The notes beneath the pieces are model-generated. The model searched no databases and had not been told where the DNA came from. It worked only from the letters and a program-made list of their open reading frames with translations. The position numbers were made by a program, and so were the translations under genes. From NCBI RefSeq assembly GCF_022014595.1, contig NZ_CP091740.1, forward strand, positions 3,150,200-3,214,199: a stretch of 64,000 bases of DNA. The letters are read 5' to 3'. Source of the stretch: Solitalea lacus (GTDB taxonomy: Bacteria; Bacteroidota; Bacteroidia; Sphingobacteriales; Sphingobacteriaceae). Below, piece after piece: positions 1 through 9,489 of the stretch (position 1 is its first letter; each line of letters opens with the position of its first letter).

Positions 1-760
1 ACAATGAATAGCTGAAAGGGGGATTCATTAATTGCTGACAGGTAGCAATACAATCACTGTATTTACCACTAAACAATTCAATACGGGCTTTCAGGGCCAG
101 CGCTGCCCCCCTGGTAGCTCTTCCTTTATCACTGCCAGAGTAATTAACAGGCAAAACGGGGGCAATCAATTCCAGCTCTTTGATAATCGAATCGCGAATC
201 ACTTCTCTTTTCACCTGTTTTTGCATCCGGCTTTGCTCCGCTGTCATAGTGTGTGTTACAAAAGGTACATCACGATAAAACTGGGTAAGTATAAAATAAC
301 GGTAAGCACGCAGGAAACGTGCCTCCGCCTTCATACGATTTTTTAATGCGGGAGCAATAATGTTGTCGCCGGCTCTGTCTACATTCTCCAAAAACCAGTT
401 ACAGGTATTAATGGTTTGATAAGTATAGTTGTTGGGGCTATTGCTATTGCCGGAAGCAGTCAACATGCCATTGGCAAATGCTTCATAATTATTGGCAAAT
501 GGCCCTCCGCTAAACATACTTGAATAAGCAGCATTATCCGTATAACAATCGTTATACAAAATATTATCCGCGCTTTCCCAGTTTAAGTAGCAACCATTAA
601 TGGCTGCCGTTACATCTCTACTGGTGGTCCAGAATGTTTCATTGGTATAAACATCTTTAGGAGTTCTGTCAAGAAAATCCTTTGTACATGCTACCAGCAG
701 GCTGCTGCAAATAATTGCTATTACAGCTATCATAGCGTATTTATCTTGTTTAATAGTCAT
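1..760 (-). CDS. SusD-like outer-membrane lipoprotein (N-terminal part, runs off the window)
   Basis: Surface lipoprotein that captures substrate for the SusC-like channel encoded just upstream (gap about 49 nt, same strand). The ATG at 758-760 opens a frame that reads without stop to base 1, about 253 residues. The start is a lysine-containing leader and hydrophobic stretch ending in a lipobox (LLVAC at about residues 20-24). It then runs TKDFLDRTPKDVYTNETFW, followed by the SusD-type helical region with a WFLENVDRAGD and AEARFLRAYRYF segment typical of RagB/SusD TPR helices. The C-terminal half lies outside the window. Family assignment is secure from motif and position; the substrate is unknown. 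Confidence 0.93.
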   Translation of the reverse strand, partial: MTIKQDKYAMIAVIAIICSSLLVACTKDFLDRTPKDVYTNETFWTTSRDVTAAINGCYLNWESADNILYNDCYTDNAAYSSMFSGGPFANNYEAFANGMLTASGNSNSPNNYTYQTINTCNWFLENVDRAGDNIIAPALKNRMKAEARFLRAYRYFILTQFYRDVPFVTHTMTAEQSRMQKQVKREVIRDSIIKELELIAPVLPVNYSGSDKGRATRGAALALKARIELFSGKYSDCIATCQQLMNPPFSYSL

Positions 761-809
761 GATCGTAAAATTTAAAACATGAGAATAGTACTACTTCTTT
801 TTACAAAAT

Positions 810-3800
810 TTAGAAACCAACGCTGATGCCAAAACTGTGCAACGACGTAGCAGGATAACCATTCGAAGAAGCCTGCAACATTGTTGTTTCGGGATCAAGC
901 CAATTCCAAAAACCAGGGGCAATAACAAAAAGGTTGCTTCCAGTGTAGTACATACGCACGTTACCCAACCCTACACGTTTGCAGGCCGCAGCCGGCAGAT
1001 TGTATGAAAACGTAAGATTAGCCAATTTTATGTAATTTGCCTTACGCATCCAAAAATCCGAAACGGTGGCAGTGGGGTTATTCTGTGTGTAGTTATTCCA
1101 GGAGCGAGGAAATTTGCTACTAGGGTTATCTGTTGTCCATCTATCCCAGTAGTCGGTCACCACTTTATTGTCTGCATTGGACACTTGTCCAAGCGACTGA
1201 CCCATCAATACTTTTCTGCCAATATCACCACGGAACAACAGGCGTAGGCCAAAGTTTTTCCAGCCTCCCTCAAGAGCTAAACCATACTTCACAGGTGCTG
1301 TAGCTTGACCAAGATTTACACGGTCGTTTCCGTCAATTTTCCCATCTTTGTTAATATCCACATAGCGGATATCGCCGGGACCTACAGTGCTGTTTAAAAC
1401 AGGTGATCCGGTTACTTCCTGCTGGTTTTGATAAATACCGTCAGATACCAATCCCCAAATGGTGTACAAACTCTCTCCTTCTACTCTGTCATAAGCTGTG
1501 GAAAGATCAGTAGAACGCTCCTTAACACGATATGAAGTTATCTTATTGATGTTGTAAGCTGCGTTGGCACTCACGCTCCAAATAAAAGCTTTAATTTTAT
1601 CACTATACCTTAAATCCATTTCCAAGCCCTTGTTGTACATGCTGCCTGAGTTTTCAAATGGAGCTGATAATCCATAATTGGCAGGCACCCCCACCTGCTG
1701 CATTAACCCATTGGTTTGTTTATGGTAAGCATCAAATGCAAGGCTCAGCTTATCGCGAAACATGCGGGCATCCAAACCAAAATTAATCGTTCTGGTCTCT
1801 TCCCATCTCACATCAGGATTGTAACCTCCATTTGGATATACTGAAGTTTGCAATTGATTATTAAAAGAATAACTTCCCACTCCCAACTGTTGCAAGTAGG
1901 TATAATATCCGACTGAACTATTACCCAGAATACCCCAGGAAGCCCGTAGTTTCAGGAAACTAAGCGTTTTGTTCAGGCGTTCCGCATCTTTATAAAAATC
2001 GTGGCCGGAGATAATCCAGGCACCCGAAAAAGCGGGAAATATTTTATAGCGGTTATCCGGTGCAAAAGCGGTGGTTCCATCAGCCCTAAGGGTTGACTCC
2101 AAAATAAACAAGTCGTTGTAATTGTACTGCAAGCGGCCAAAAAAGGCTTGCTGTACAGCCTCCAACTCGCTTCCTCCAGGTGCCTTATTGCCCTGACCGG
2201 CAGCTATGCTGGGTGTTTGAATGGCTGTATTCAGAAAATTCTCCTTATACACATTTAAAAAATTAGCGTACGCATAGCTACGCATTCCACCCACCATTAC
2301 TCCTATTTCGTGGTTGCCAAATAGCTTAGTATAATCGACCACAACCTGAGAGGTAAGGTTATAAGATTTACCTATGGTCTCATCTAATTTGCTCAGATAA
2401 TTTGAGGTAAAGGGATTTTCTACCAAAGGTGAACCTTCAGCACCATTGGCATAAGAAACCAATTCACTCAAAAAATACTTTGAAGAAGTAGTAGAATAAT
2501 TATATCCTAAAGAGGGTTTTACGGATAAACCCTTCAAAGGTGTCCAGTTAACACCTAGGTTACCATTTACAGCAGAATTCGTATTTTTATAGGAAGAAGG
2601 TGTTTCCAGCCAAGCTTCAGGATTTACTGATCTTTTATTATTACTATAAGCACCGTTTGCCCATTTCTGCGGAAGCATTGGTGAAAATTGAGTAAGCAAT
2701 AACAAAATATTAGGGTCAGCTGTACCATTTGCAGCCCCTGCACCGGTGATTGGGCCCGTCGCAGGGCTATATGCAAAATTCACCCCTCCATTGAATGCAA
2801 ATTTTTCGCCTAACTTACTGACCATGTTAAACCTGGAGCTGTATCGTTGATTTTTGAGATTAGGAATATTACCATCTTGTTGCATATACTCTAAAGATAA
2901 TGCGTATTTTGATCGTTTATCGCCGCCATTAATACTCAAATTATGGCGTTGCTGCATACTCCCCGTTCTTAAATACTGGTCTTCCCAATTGGTATTGGGG
3001 TAATTTACAAGATCGGATCCATCTTTAAACTTTTGTATCTCCTCAGGGGTATATGGAGTAAGTCTACCACCGCCACCACCAATGATAACACCACCACCAC
3101 CACCTGGAGCTGATTCATTGGCTATTGTTTCATTTACCAAGGTGGCTTGTTGCCATGATGAGAGGTAGGTGGGTCTGCGGGTAAAATTCGTTAATCCTGC
3201 ATAATAATCGTAATTCACTTTTAAAGAGTTCAGTTCACCCTTCTTTGTAGTAACAAGTACAACTCCATTAGCAGCACGGATACCGTAAATGGCAGCTGAA
3301 GCGTCTTTTAGAACCGTTACTGATTCAATATCCTGAGGATTAACCAAGTTAATATCACCTTCAAAACCATCAATCAAAACAAGGGGCTGGTCGTTACCGA
3401 AACCAAAATTATTAGTCGATGGGGTAATAGCCGTAGCGGCATCGCCTGCGGCCCTTAGGTAATCAAGTCCTGTATTTTTGCCCCGGATTAACATCCTGTT
3501 CCCCCCTCCACCAGGCGTATAGTCCTGAGTAATATCGAAACCGGGTATCCGTCCATTCAATGCTTCATAAATATTGGTATAGGGCTGGTTTTCCATGTCT
3601 TTGGCGCTGATAGTACCCACTGCACTTGTGAGATTCTTTTTCTTTTCCGTCTTATAACCTACCACCACAACTTCGTTGCCCACAACTATTTTTTTAACCA
3701 TCTTAATGGTAACTGCTATTGATTTTGTTACTGTTAGTTCTTTCGTTTCATATCCTAAGAAAGTAAAGACCAGAACACGTGAAGAAGTATCAGGTACAGA

Positions 3801-4352
3801 TAAAGAAAAGTTCCCGAGCTGATCTGTAGTAGTTCCCAAACTCGACCCCTTAATGATTATCGTTGCCCCTGGCAGCGGGCCCTCGTCATCCCAAACCTTA
3901 CCGGTAATAACAATAGGCGAAGCCTTAAGCTTATTGCCGTTTGAAGGATCGGTATTTAACTTTAGAACAACCGTCTTCCCAATAACAGTGTATTGAAAGG
4001 GCTGATTTTTAAAACAAAGGGATAGTACCTCATCAATACCGACATTTTTTACATCCATATCCACCGGACGGGCATTTTTTATCATCTCTGAACTGTATAA
4101 AAATTCATACCCACTTTGCTTTTGGATCTCGTCCAATACTTTCTCAAGAGAAAGTTTTTTAGCAGAGATACTGATTACCTGCGATTGCACCTCAGCAGAT
4201 GCCGAAAGAAATATGACCAGCATAAAAATAGTCGTTAACTTCATAACAAGAAGCGTCTGCCTTCCAGGCAAGCAAGTTTTGGCTAACAGCCGCGTAATAC
4301 GGCAGCACGAAATAAACAGCATAGTTTTGATTGGTTTTAGATTATACAACAA
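810..4352 (-). CDS. SusC/RagA-type TonB-dependent receptor with STN domain
   Basis: TonB-dependent outer-membrane channel, 1180 residues, partner of the SusD-like lipoprotein. Order: leader with a hydrophobic core (about residues 37-58), a secretin/TonB short N-terminal (STN) domain (about 60-130) of the type that signals to FecR, a carboxypeptidase-regulatory-like beta-sandwich (about 150-225), the plug (about 240-370, with LIDGFEGDINLVNPQDIESV and KDASAAIYGIRAANGVVLVTT) and a long barrel ending in an aromatic residue (GISVGF). The STN domain fits with the upstream fecR gene. A glycine-rich loop lies near residues 417-432. The first ATG is kept because such receptors usually have a long leader before the hydrophobic core; ATGs at residues 11 and 37 are alternatives. 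Confidence 0.95.
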   Translation of the reverse strand: MLYNLKPIKTMLFISCCRITRLLAKTCLPGRQTLLVMKLTTIFMLVIFLSASAEVQSQVISISAKKLSLEKVLDEIQKQSGYEFLYSSEMIKNARPVDMDVKNVGIDEVLSLCFKNQPFQYTVIGKTVVLKLNTDPSNGNKLKASPIVITGKVWDDEGPLPGATIIIKGSSLGTTTDQLGNFSLSVPDTSSRVLVFTFLGYETKELTVTKSIAVTIKMVKKIVVGNEVVVVGYKTEKKKNLTSAVGTISAKDMENQPYTNIYEALNGRIPGFDITQDYTPGGGGNRMLIRGKNTGLDYLRAAGDAATAITPSTNNFGFGNDQPLVLIDGFEGDINLVNPQDIESVTVLKDASAAIYGIRAANGVVLVTTKKGELNSLKVNYDYYAGLTNFTRRPTYLSSWQQATLVNETIANESAPGGGGGVIIGGGGGRLTPYTPEEIQKFKDGSDLVNYPNTNWEDQYLRTGSMQQRHNLSINGGDKRSKYALSLEYMQQDGNIPNLKNQRYSSRFNMVSKLGEKFAFNGGVNFAYSPATGPITGAGAANGTADPNILLLLTQFSPMLPQKWANGAYSNNKRSVNPEAWLETPSSYKNTNSAVNGNLGVNWTPLKGLSVKPSLGYNYSTTSSKYFLSELVSYANGAEGSPLVENPFTSNYLSKLDETIGKSYNLTSQVVVDYTKLFGNHEIGVMVGGMRSYAYANFLNVYKENFLNTAIQTPSIAAGQGNKAPGGSELEAVQQAFFGRLQYNYNDLFILESTLRADGTTAFAPDNRYKIFPAFSGAWIISGHDFYKDAERLNKTLSFLKLRASWGILGNSSVGYYTYLQQLGVGSYSFNNQLQTSVYPNGGYNPDVRWEETRTINFGLDARMFRDKLSLAFDAYHKQTNGLMQQVGVPANYGLSAPFENSGSMYNKGLEMDLRYSDKIKAFIWSVSANAAYNINKITSYRVKERSTDLSTAYDRVEGESLYTIWGLVSDGIYQNQQEVTGSPVLNSTVGPGDIRYVDINKDGKIDGNDRVNLGQATAPVKYGLALEGGWKNFGLRLLFRGDIGRKVLMGQSLGQVSNADNKVVTDYWDRWTTDNPSSKFPRSWNNYTQNNPTATVSDFWMRKANYIKLANLTFSYNLPAAACKRVGLGNVRMYYTGSNLFVIAPGFWNWLDPETTMLQASSNGYPATSLHSFGISVGF

Positions 4353-4457
4353 GCATTCTTATCCATGATTTTATTTTAATTGGAAGCCCGGTGGAGTGAC
4401 TGCTCTTCCGACTTTTTTATGAACTTCCCTTCTTCTTTTGTTTTACATATTTAATTT

Positions 4458-5651
4458 TTAATTAGGCATTACAATTACTTTCCTACCTACAATAGAAAAC
4501 TTCACCAAATTTGTTGCTTCCAGCCGTTTCAACAATTCAGATATATTAACCTGTCTTGAAACCGATCCGCCAAAATTCACCTTCGACACATCGCCCCGAA
4601 ACTCTACTTCCACATCATACCATCGTGCTACCTGGCGCATCACCTCCTTTATATTGGTATCCTCAAAGCGGAACATCCCTTGCTTCCAGGCCATTTCTTT
4701 TTCAAGATTTACCTGTTTAAATACCTCGATATTATTGGCTACCCGTGCCTGTTGACCCGGTTTTAACACAACACCTTCTTTGTTACCCAAAGAGGTTTTT
4801 ACGGACCCTTCGAGCAGGGTTACTTTTATTACCGATTCATCATCATATGCGTTTACATTAAAGTGCGTACCCAATACAGCAACTTCCATGTTGGCCTTGC
4901 TAACTTTAAAAGGCATATTGGCGTTGTGCGCCACTTCAAAATAACCTTCACCCGATATTTGCACTTTCCTTTCCCTGCCGCTAAAAGCCACCGGATAACT
5001 GAGCGACGAGCCGGCGTTTAACCAAACTCTTGTTCCATCTGAAAGTGTAATATCCACAACACTACTCCCTCGTGGATTAGAAAGGGTATTGTACAGGTTA
5101 GAGGCGAGTGACCCATTGTTTGCTTTATAAACAATTTTTCCATCAGCCGTTTTCTCTACAGTAGCATTGCCGTCGCGGGCAATAGCACCGTTTGCTTTTT
5201 GATCGAGATAAACTTTTTGCCCGTTGGCCAATACAATCATTGCCCGGTTAGCAACAGGCGCAATAATATCTGCAGTAGCCACCTGCTGCGAAACTTGGGG
5301 TTCTGTTTGCCGGAATGACCAATATCCCAGTATACCTACTAAAAATACAACCGAAGCTGCCACACCAACCCATTTCCAGTTAAAGCCCCGTTTTATAGAC
5401 ACTACCGGCGTTTCGGGTTTTAAATCTTCCATCAGCGGTTGCATAATGGCATCCCAGTCAACATTCTCTTGTTTATTTTCGCTTTTTACCCTCTCCCAGA
5501 AGATATGCAGCGCATTTTCCACTGACTGGCTATTGGTACTGTTCTTTACCAGCAACAGCAATTGATCCAGCTCTTCCCTTGAGCAGGTGTTGCTGGTATA
5601 TTTTTCAACCAGGATATTTATTTGTCCGTTTAAATCGTTATTCACTTGCAT
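4458..5651 (-). CDS. FecR-family anti-sigma factor
   Basis: Inner-membrane anti-sigma/signal transducer, 397 residues. The cytoplasmic N-terminus (about 1-85) should bind an ECF sigma factor. There is one membrane segment (about 88-110, WKWVGVAASVVFLVGILGYW), then a periplasmic FecR domain (about 195-300, with LSDGTRVWLNAGSSLSYP and GEGYFEVAHN), and a C-terminal DUF4974-type domain (about 320-397) that resembles the STN fold. It sits 105 nt upstream of the susC gene on the same strand. The matching sigma gene is normally directly upstream, but here only a short relic of a sigma gene tail is found at 5686-5750; the intact sigma gene is 3.8 kb away. Confidence 0.95.
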   Translation of the reverse strand: MQVNNDLNGQINILVEKYTSNTCSREELDQLLLLVKNSTNSQSVENALHIFWERVKSENKQENVDWDAIMQPLMEDLKPETPVVSIKRGFNWKWVGVAASVVFLVGILGYWSFRQTEPQVSQQVATADIIAPVANRAMIVLANGQKVYLDQKANGAIARDGNATVEKTADGKIVYKANNGSLASNLYNTLSNPRGSSVVDITLSDGTRVWLNAGSSLSYPVAFSGRERKVQISGEGYFEVAHNANMPFKVSKANMEVAVLGTHFNVNAYDDESVIKVTLLEGSVKTSLGNKEGVVLKPGQQARVANNIEVFKQVNLEKEMAWKQGMFRFEDTNIKEVMRQVARWYDVEVEFRGDVSKVNFGGSVSRQVNISELLKRLEATNLVKFSIVGRKVIVMPN

Positions 5652-5685
5652 AGTTTATGACAATATCAATCTTGCCTTTTATATG

Positions 5686-5750
5686 GTGACGTATAAATAA
5701 AAGACTACTACTACCCAATGTTAACTTTTTTTAATTCTACATAAATATCT
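5686..5750 (-). pseudogene. Relic of an ECF sigma gene 3' end (copy D)
   Basis: Sixty-odd bases just upstream of fecR resemble the last codons and downstream spacer of the intact sigma gene at 9490-10095. On the minus strand it still encodes the ending E-L-K-K, then the shared GTTAACAT-GGGTAG and TTTATTTATACGT blocks. This is where a sigma gene would be expected before fecR. I infer it is what remains of the original neighbour, or a copy of it. Base-level similarity is read by eye. Confidence 0.55.
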
Positions 5751-5962
5751 GAAATAGGTTATGTACTGTTCAGTTGCTTTGCAGGTTATTTTTTTTAAAT
5801 AAATCACTTAATGTCAACTATTTGATTTATAAATAATAGAATTTCACCTGCTTGATCAGCCTGACATTTCGTCGAATAATTACAGCGAGTGCTGTGTTGT
5901 TTTTTTGCATGCAACCACTTCATTTTCAACTTATGGATTTTTAACCCAAAGGTTTTTGAGTA

Positions 5963-5988
5963 CCCCCCCGCAGCAAGCTGCGGGGGGG
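5963..5988. repeat. GC-rich perfect palindrome between fecR and the TlpA gene
   Basis: A 12-bp arm, seven C then GCAGC, is followed by AA and its exact complement GCTGCGGGGGGG. The core phrase AGCAAGCTGCGG occurs again about 40 bases downstream (6012-6024). Such a strong hairpin between fecR and the 3' end of the TlpA gene could end transcription from the right, although no T-run follows on the minus strand. It may instead be a member of a dispersed REP-like family. Confidence 0.5.
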
Positions 5989-6066
5989 GCGAAATAATTT
6001 AATCAAAAACTTAGCAAGCTGCGGCAAATACAACTCATAAAGATTCAGTTTAAGCGAATCAGAAAC

Positions 6067-7227
6067 TTATTTTATCAGCTCATTCAGTTTTTGTTCTAAA
6101 TCATCGCCTCGCAAATCTTTTGCGACAATCACTCCATTTTTGTCGAGTAACCAATTGCTGGGAATGCTCTCTACATTATACATTTTAGAAACATTACCCT
6201 CTTTATCCCATACATTGTACCAAACCATTTTATCATCCTTAATTGCTTTTAGCCATGCGGTCCTGCTGCTTTCTTTAGGCGATGTAATGCTCAGCACAGT
6301 GAAGCCTTTTTCCTTAAACCGGTTGTAAGCTTTGATAACATAAGGTGTTTCATCCCTACATGGATGACACCAACTGGCCCAAAAATCGACCAGCACATAT
6401 TTCCCTTTAAAGGATGCCAGACTAATTTTGTTCCCGGAGGTATCGGCAAGGGTAAACTCTGGGGCAGTTGCACCTATATCGGTAGTGGCTACAAAAGTTA
6501 AATAATGATTCATTTTTTCGCCGGAAGGCAGATTTTTTACTTCGGGTGTTAATGCATTAAAAGCATCCTGCACTGTCTTTAATCCTCCATCAATCCAATT
6601 AGTCCCGTTTGCGCATGTTTTTAATGCATCAAGCGACAAAGGCGAATTGTGATGTGTTTTTGCATATTTTAAAAGACCATTATTTACATGATTTGCAGTA
6701 TTACCATTTACTTCCCGCTTTATTCTTTCCAGTGCTGCAGTATCATTTATATTATTCATCTGCATCCGCATCTGCTCTGCATTACCTTTTGCATAACCGG
6801 CTCTAATATCACTATCAACCCGCTGTAAATACAGGTAATCTGCATGCCATTCAGCCCCCGAAACTTTGGTATTGTTTAATGTATCGGTAGAAACCACTTC
6901 AACCCTACCTGAAGAAATGTACACGTTATATTTGTTTCTATTACTGAAAGCTAAATAATTTTTAGCATGTTGCCTTCGTATTTCAAGAGGATAAATTGCC
7001 GCCAATTGTACAGCCTGCGGCTCATTGATACTGCCTGCAAACCCGTATTTTCCATCTACAACATCTGTGGTATCCTTCACCCTGCCTTCTGCACTTATAT
7101 AATTGATAGCTATTTTTTTAACATCAGGCATGTTAACCAATGTACCCTGTATCCGAAAAATTCTTGTTTGCGCTTTTACAGCACAGAAGGATAAACTAAA
7201 CAGAATAACATAAATAAATCGCTTCAT
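6067..7227 (-). CDS. TlpA-type thioredoxin-like protein with DUF4369-like N-terminus
   Basis: Exported thiol:disulfide protein, 386 residues. It has a Sec signal peptide ([20 protein letters not shown]), then a beta-rich DUF4369-like domain (about 22-125), a helical linker, and a C-terminal thioredoxin/AhpC-TSA fold (about 250-386) with [16 protein letters not shown], i.e. a WCxPC redox pair, and the cis-proline region [10 protein letters not shown]. Genes of this type commonly travel with SusCD loci. Here it lies between fecR and a decayed sigma gene fragment, so it seems displaced from an original operon. Its target is unknown. Confidence 0.93.
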
Positions 7228-7321
7228 AAATTACTTGGTTTTTAAATTTTCTAACATTTATTTAGGAGCACCTACAATCCAACTCTTCTCTTGAACAGAC
7301 GTTGCCAGTATTATAAATGAA

Positions 7322-7521
7322 TCGACGAATAAACGAATGCTTACTACTACCCGATGTTAATATTATTTCAATTCAAGTATCAATACAGAACTGGGAAAAA
7401 TGCCTAATTATTTAGCAATCTCTGAGCATTCCTTCTTCCCTAATCAAAAGTAAACCTGGATGATTCAATGGTATCCCGGAGTATTTTTTCGTATTCCTGT
7501 TGCATTAACCGGGATTCCGCC
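7322..7521 (-). pseudogene. Decayed ECF sigma gene 3' fragment (copy C)
   Basis: About 200 bases align by eye with the 3' half of the intact sigma gene at 9490-10095. Shared blocks include CTACCCGATGTTAA (sigma tail), GGCAATCTCTG-like (region 4 helix), CATTCCTTCTTCCCTA and the stretch from ATGGTATCCCGGAGT through to the GGGATTCCGCC block. About 80 bases are missing in the middle, so no sigma-like frame survives. It lies upstream of the TlpA gene on the same strand. Confidence 0.75.
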
Positions 7522-7957
7522 GATAAGCTGTCTTAGTTTATCAAACACCATTAGCAATCTTAGCATATGATAAACCCAGGTAGAATTTCTGATAAATCAT
7601 GCTTCTTTGTCGATCAGGGAGCTGATCGACATATTGCTTAAAAACCCGATTTACATCGTGGTAGTAGTATTAATAACATGCTCCGTTTCAGGAGACGGAG
7701 TGATTCCGAACTGGGCTGAATCTTCATCAAAAGGTAAGTTTTCTTCTCCGTCAAAAGATTCATTATGAGATATTTGTTAATTTATCCCGATTTTCCTATA
7801 AATAAAGAAACAGATCGTGGAACAAACATTCTATCAAATAATATTTTAGAAAAAGGAGCCATTGCTGGCCCCAATTTGATTTAGGTTATGAAGAAAGGTT
7901 CACTCACTTTAGCGATAAGAAATATCTATTCCTTTTTGGCTTTTGGAATTAGAGCTC
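7522..7957. other. Gene-poor stretch with a hairpin and one possible tiny ORF
   Basis: No recognisable gene. A perfect 9-bp hairpin (GTCGATCAG, loop GGAG, CTGATCGAC) sits at 7609-7630 and a 6-bp one at 7681-7700. An ATG at 7765 on the plus strand opens 39 codons (MRYLLIYPDFPINKETDRG...) to a TAG at 7884; I do not recognise it and it may be chance or a fragment. Confidence 0.35.
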
Positions 7958-8296
7958 TTACTCATCTTTTTCGTTTCTATTAGGAGTTTTATTCCCAATA
8001 TAGTAAACAACATGCGAAATACCTTCAGCCATTATATTCAATTCAGCAGAATCGATTGAATAAGAATTGGTACTGTTACCGTACCAGTAATGATGTTTCC
8101 CGCATATTGGTTTCCGGTACTCTTCAAATGAGGGGGTAAGTAAAAAAGCTACTTCTTTATCATATCTATCAAAACTGTCTAATTCCAGATCGATCAATTG
8201 TTCTTCTCGGATGGATTGATACCCCTCTTGTTTCAATTGACTTAATATTTCCGGAGAAAACATGATGAGCGTTTCTTTTCCTACAAATGTTTCCAT
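7958..8296 (-). CDS. Hypothetical protein, 112 residues
   Basis: Not recognised. It is a soluble, acidic small protein with no signal peptide or membrane segment. The middle (PICGKHHYWYGNSTNSYSID) is rich in His, Tyr and Asn, and the end is charged (NKTPNRNEKDE). A second in-frame start is at residue 12 (MFSPEIL). It lies alone between two sigma gene relics, on the same strand as its neighbours, with no clear operon partner. Its wording looks like real protein rather than chance, but it has no assignable role. Confidence 0.55.
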   Translation of the reverse strand: METFVGKETLIMFSPEILSQLKQEGYQSIREEQLIDLELDSFDRYDKEVAFLLTPSFEEYRKPICGKHHYWYGNSTNSYSIDSAELNIMAEGISHVVYYIGNKTPNRNEKDE

Positions 8297-8458
8297 TACT
8301 GTTACTACACGATTAAAGGGTTCTTTATTTGTCAGAAGTTACCTGAGCTGCAATTCATAAGTGCTAGGGCTAGTTTATACCAAAACACCTACCCTTCCTT
8401 CCATTCGATTCAGTTAGTTGCACCTTTCGTCAAGACTTGTGCTTTTTAGTATATTGGT

Positions 8459-8908
8459 TTAGGCTCTTAAATTTAGTAGCTTCCAATCATTTTCCTTGAA
8501 GTCTAGCTGCAACAATGCATGGTACTTTTCCTGTTCCCGGTTTATCAACTCCCTGTAAATTGAACGCCCTATCAGCAGATTAATGGCATCCGTTGCTGTC
8601 ACCCCTTTTCCTTTATTCAGGTAAAAAGTATTAGCAATGTCCACTTTGTTGGCTTGTCTTAATATCGCATCATACTTATTGAAAAAATACAGATCATATA
8701 TTTCTGATTTTTTAAAATGCAATTCAAAATCAACTTTTTTATTAAAATGAATTATTGTATCCTGCAGCCTAAATGAAGGCTCTTGGTTAGCAATCTTTTC
8801 TTCCAGCTGCGAATTGATTTTTGCATCAAAACCAAGGTAATTTAAACTACCTTTCAGGGATTCTAGGTTCATGAGATTCATAACGTATTTTTTAAGAAAG
8901 GTTTTCAT
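8459..8908 (-). CDS. Hypothetical protein, about 149 residues
   Basis: Not recognised. I prefer the start at 8908 (MKTFLKKYVMNLMNLESL) over the one 18 bases upstream, whose MFLFFN leader looks like untranslated AT-rich DNA. The protein has no signal peptide, and alternates charged and aliphatic residues with a predicted coil-like N-terminus and a DFELHFKKSEIYDLYFFNKYD segment. It may be a small cytoplasmic protein that came in with the insertion splitting the sigma/FecR locus. No domain assigned. Confidence 0.55.
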   Translation of the reverse strand: MKTFLKKYVMNLMNLESLKGSLNYLGFDAKINSQLEEKIANQEPSFRLQDTIIHFNKKVDFELHFKKSEIYDLYFFNKYDAILRQANKVDIANTFYLNKGKGVTATDAINLLIGRSIYRELINREQEKYHALLQLDFKENDWKLLNLRA

Positions 8909-9072
8909 ATTGAAAAATAAGAACACACTGTTTTAGCTTGTCAGAACTTTCAATTGACCCAAAAGGAGTTACTCACTATATTTCCATGCAAACCATTTGC
9001 AAACCATTTTTCCACTCGGGTGTATCAAGAATTTTGTGGTATTGCCATTACTTTGTAATGGTTTATATAGAA

Positions 9073-9455
9073 GTGACGTATAAATAAATGACTACTACTA
9101 ACCGATGTTAACTTTATTTCGATTCATACATCAATATAGTGCAGGGAGAACAGTGCCTAATTATTTGGCAATCTCTGAGTCATTCCTTTTTCTCTGCTCT
9201 TACAGTAAACCTGGAGGCTTTTAGGTAGTAATAAATCAATGGTATCGCAGATATTCCTGTTGCATTAACTTGGTTGCCGCCGTGTTCTGCCCGCAGGTTG
9301 GATATTATCCCATATAATATTGGTAAATTCACGGTTATTCGATGCCTTCTGAAGAAAATCGAAAGACTTGTTAATGGCAAGACGAAACAGGAAAGCATCT
9401 CATGTTGTCGATTTCAGTCAGAAGCTCCCGCCCCATCATATCTGCATAAACATAG
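9073..9455 (-). pseudogene. Decayed ECF sigma gene fragment (copy B), next to the intact copy
   Basis: About 380 bases closely match the intact gene that starts to its right. The shared stretch runs from the tail spacer (ACGTATAAATAAATG) through region 4 into region 2 (the block around 9299-9326 and GAAGCTCCCGCCCCAT). It has several small indels and one larger gap near 9145, so short frames on either strand are meaningless. It ends where the downstream spacer of the intact copy begins (9462), i.e. the two are in tandem. It shares the large gap with copy C. Confidence 0.85.
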
Positions 9456-9489
9456 AGGTAAACGTATAAATAAATGGCTCTACCCGATA

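Noticed and set aside
32-346. Plus-strand ORF of 104 codons at the left edge
   Set aside because: It is the antisense of the SusD-like gene, whose minus-strand frame is clearly coding.
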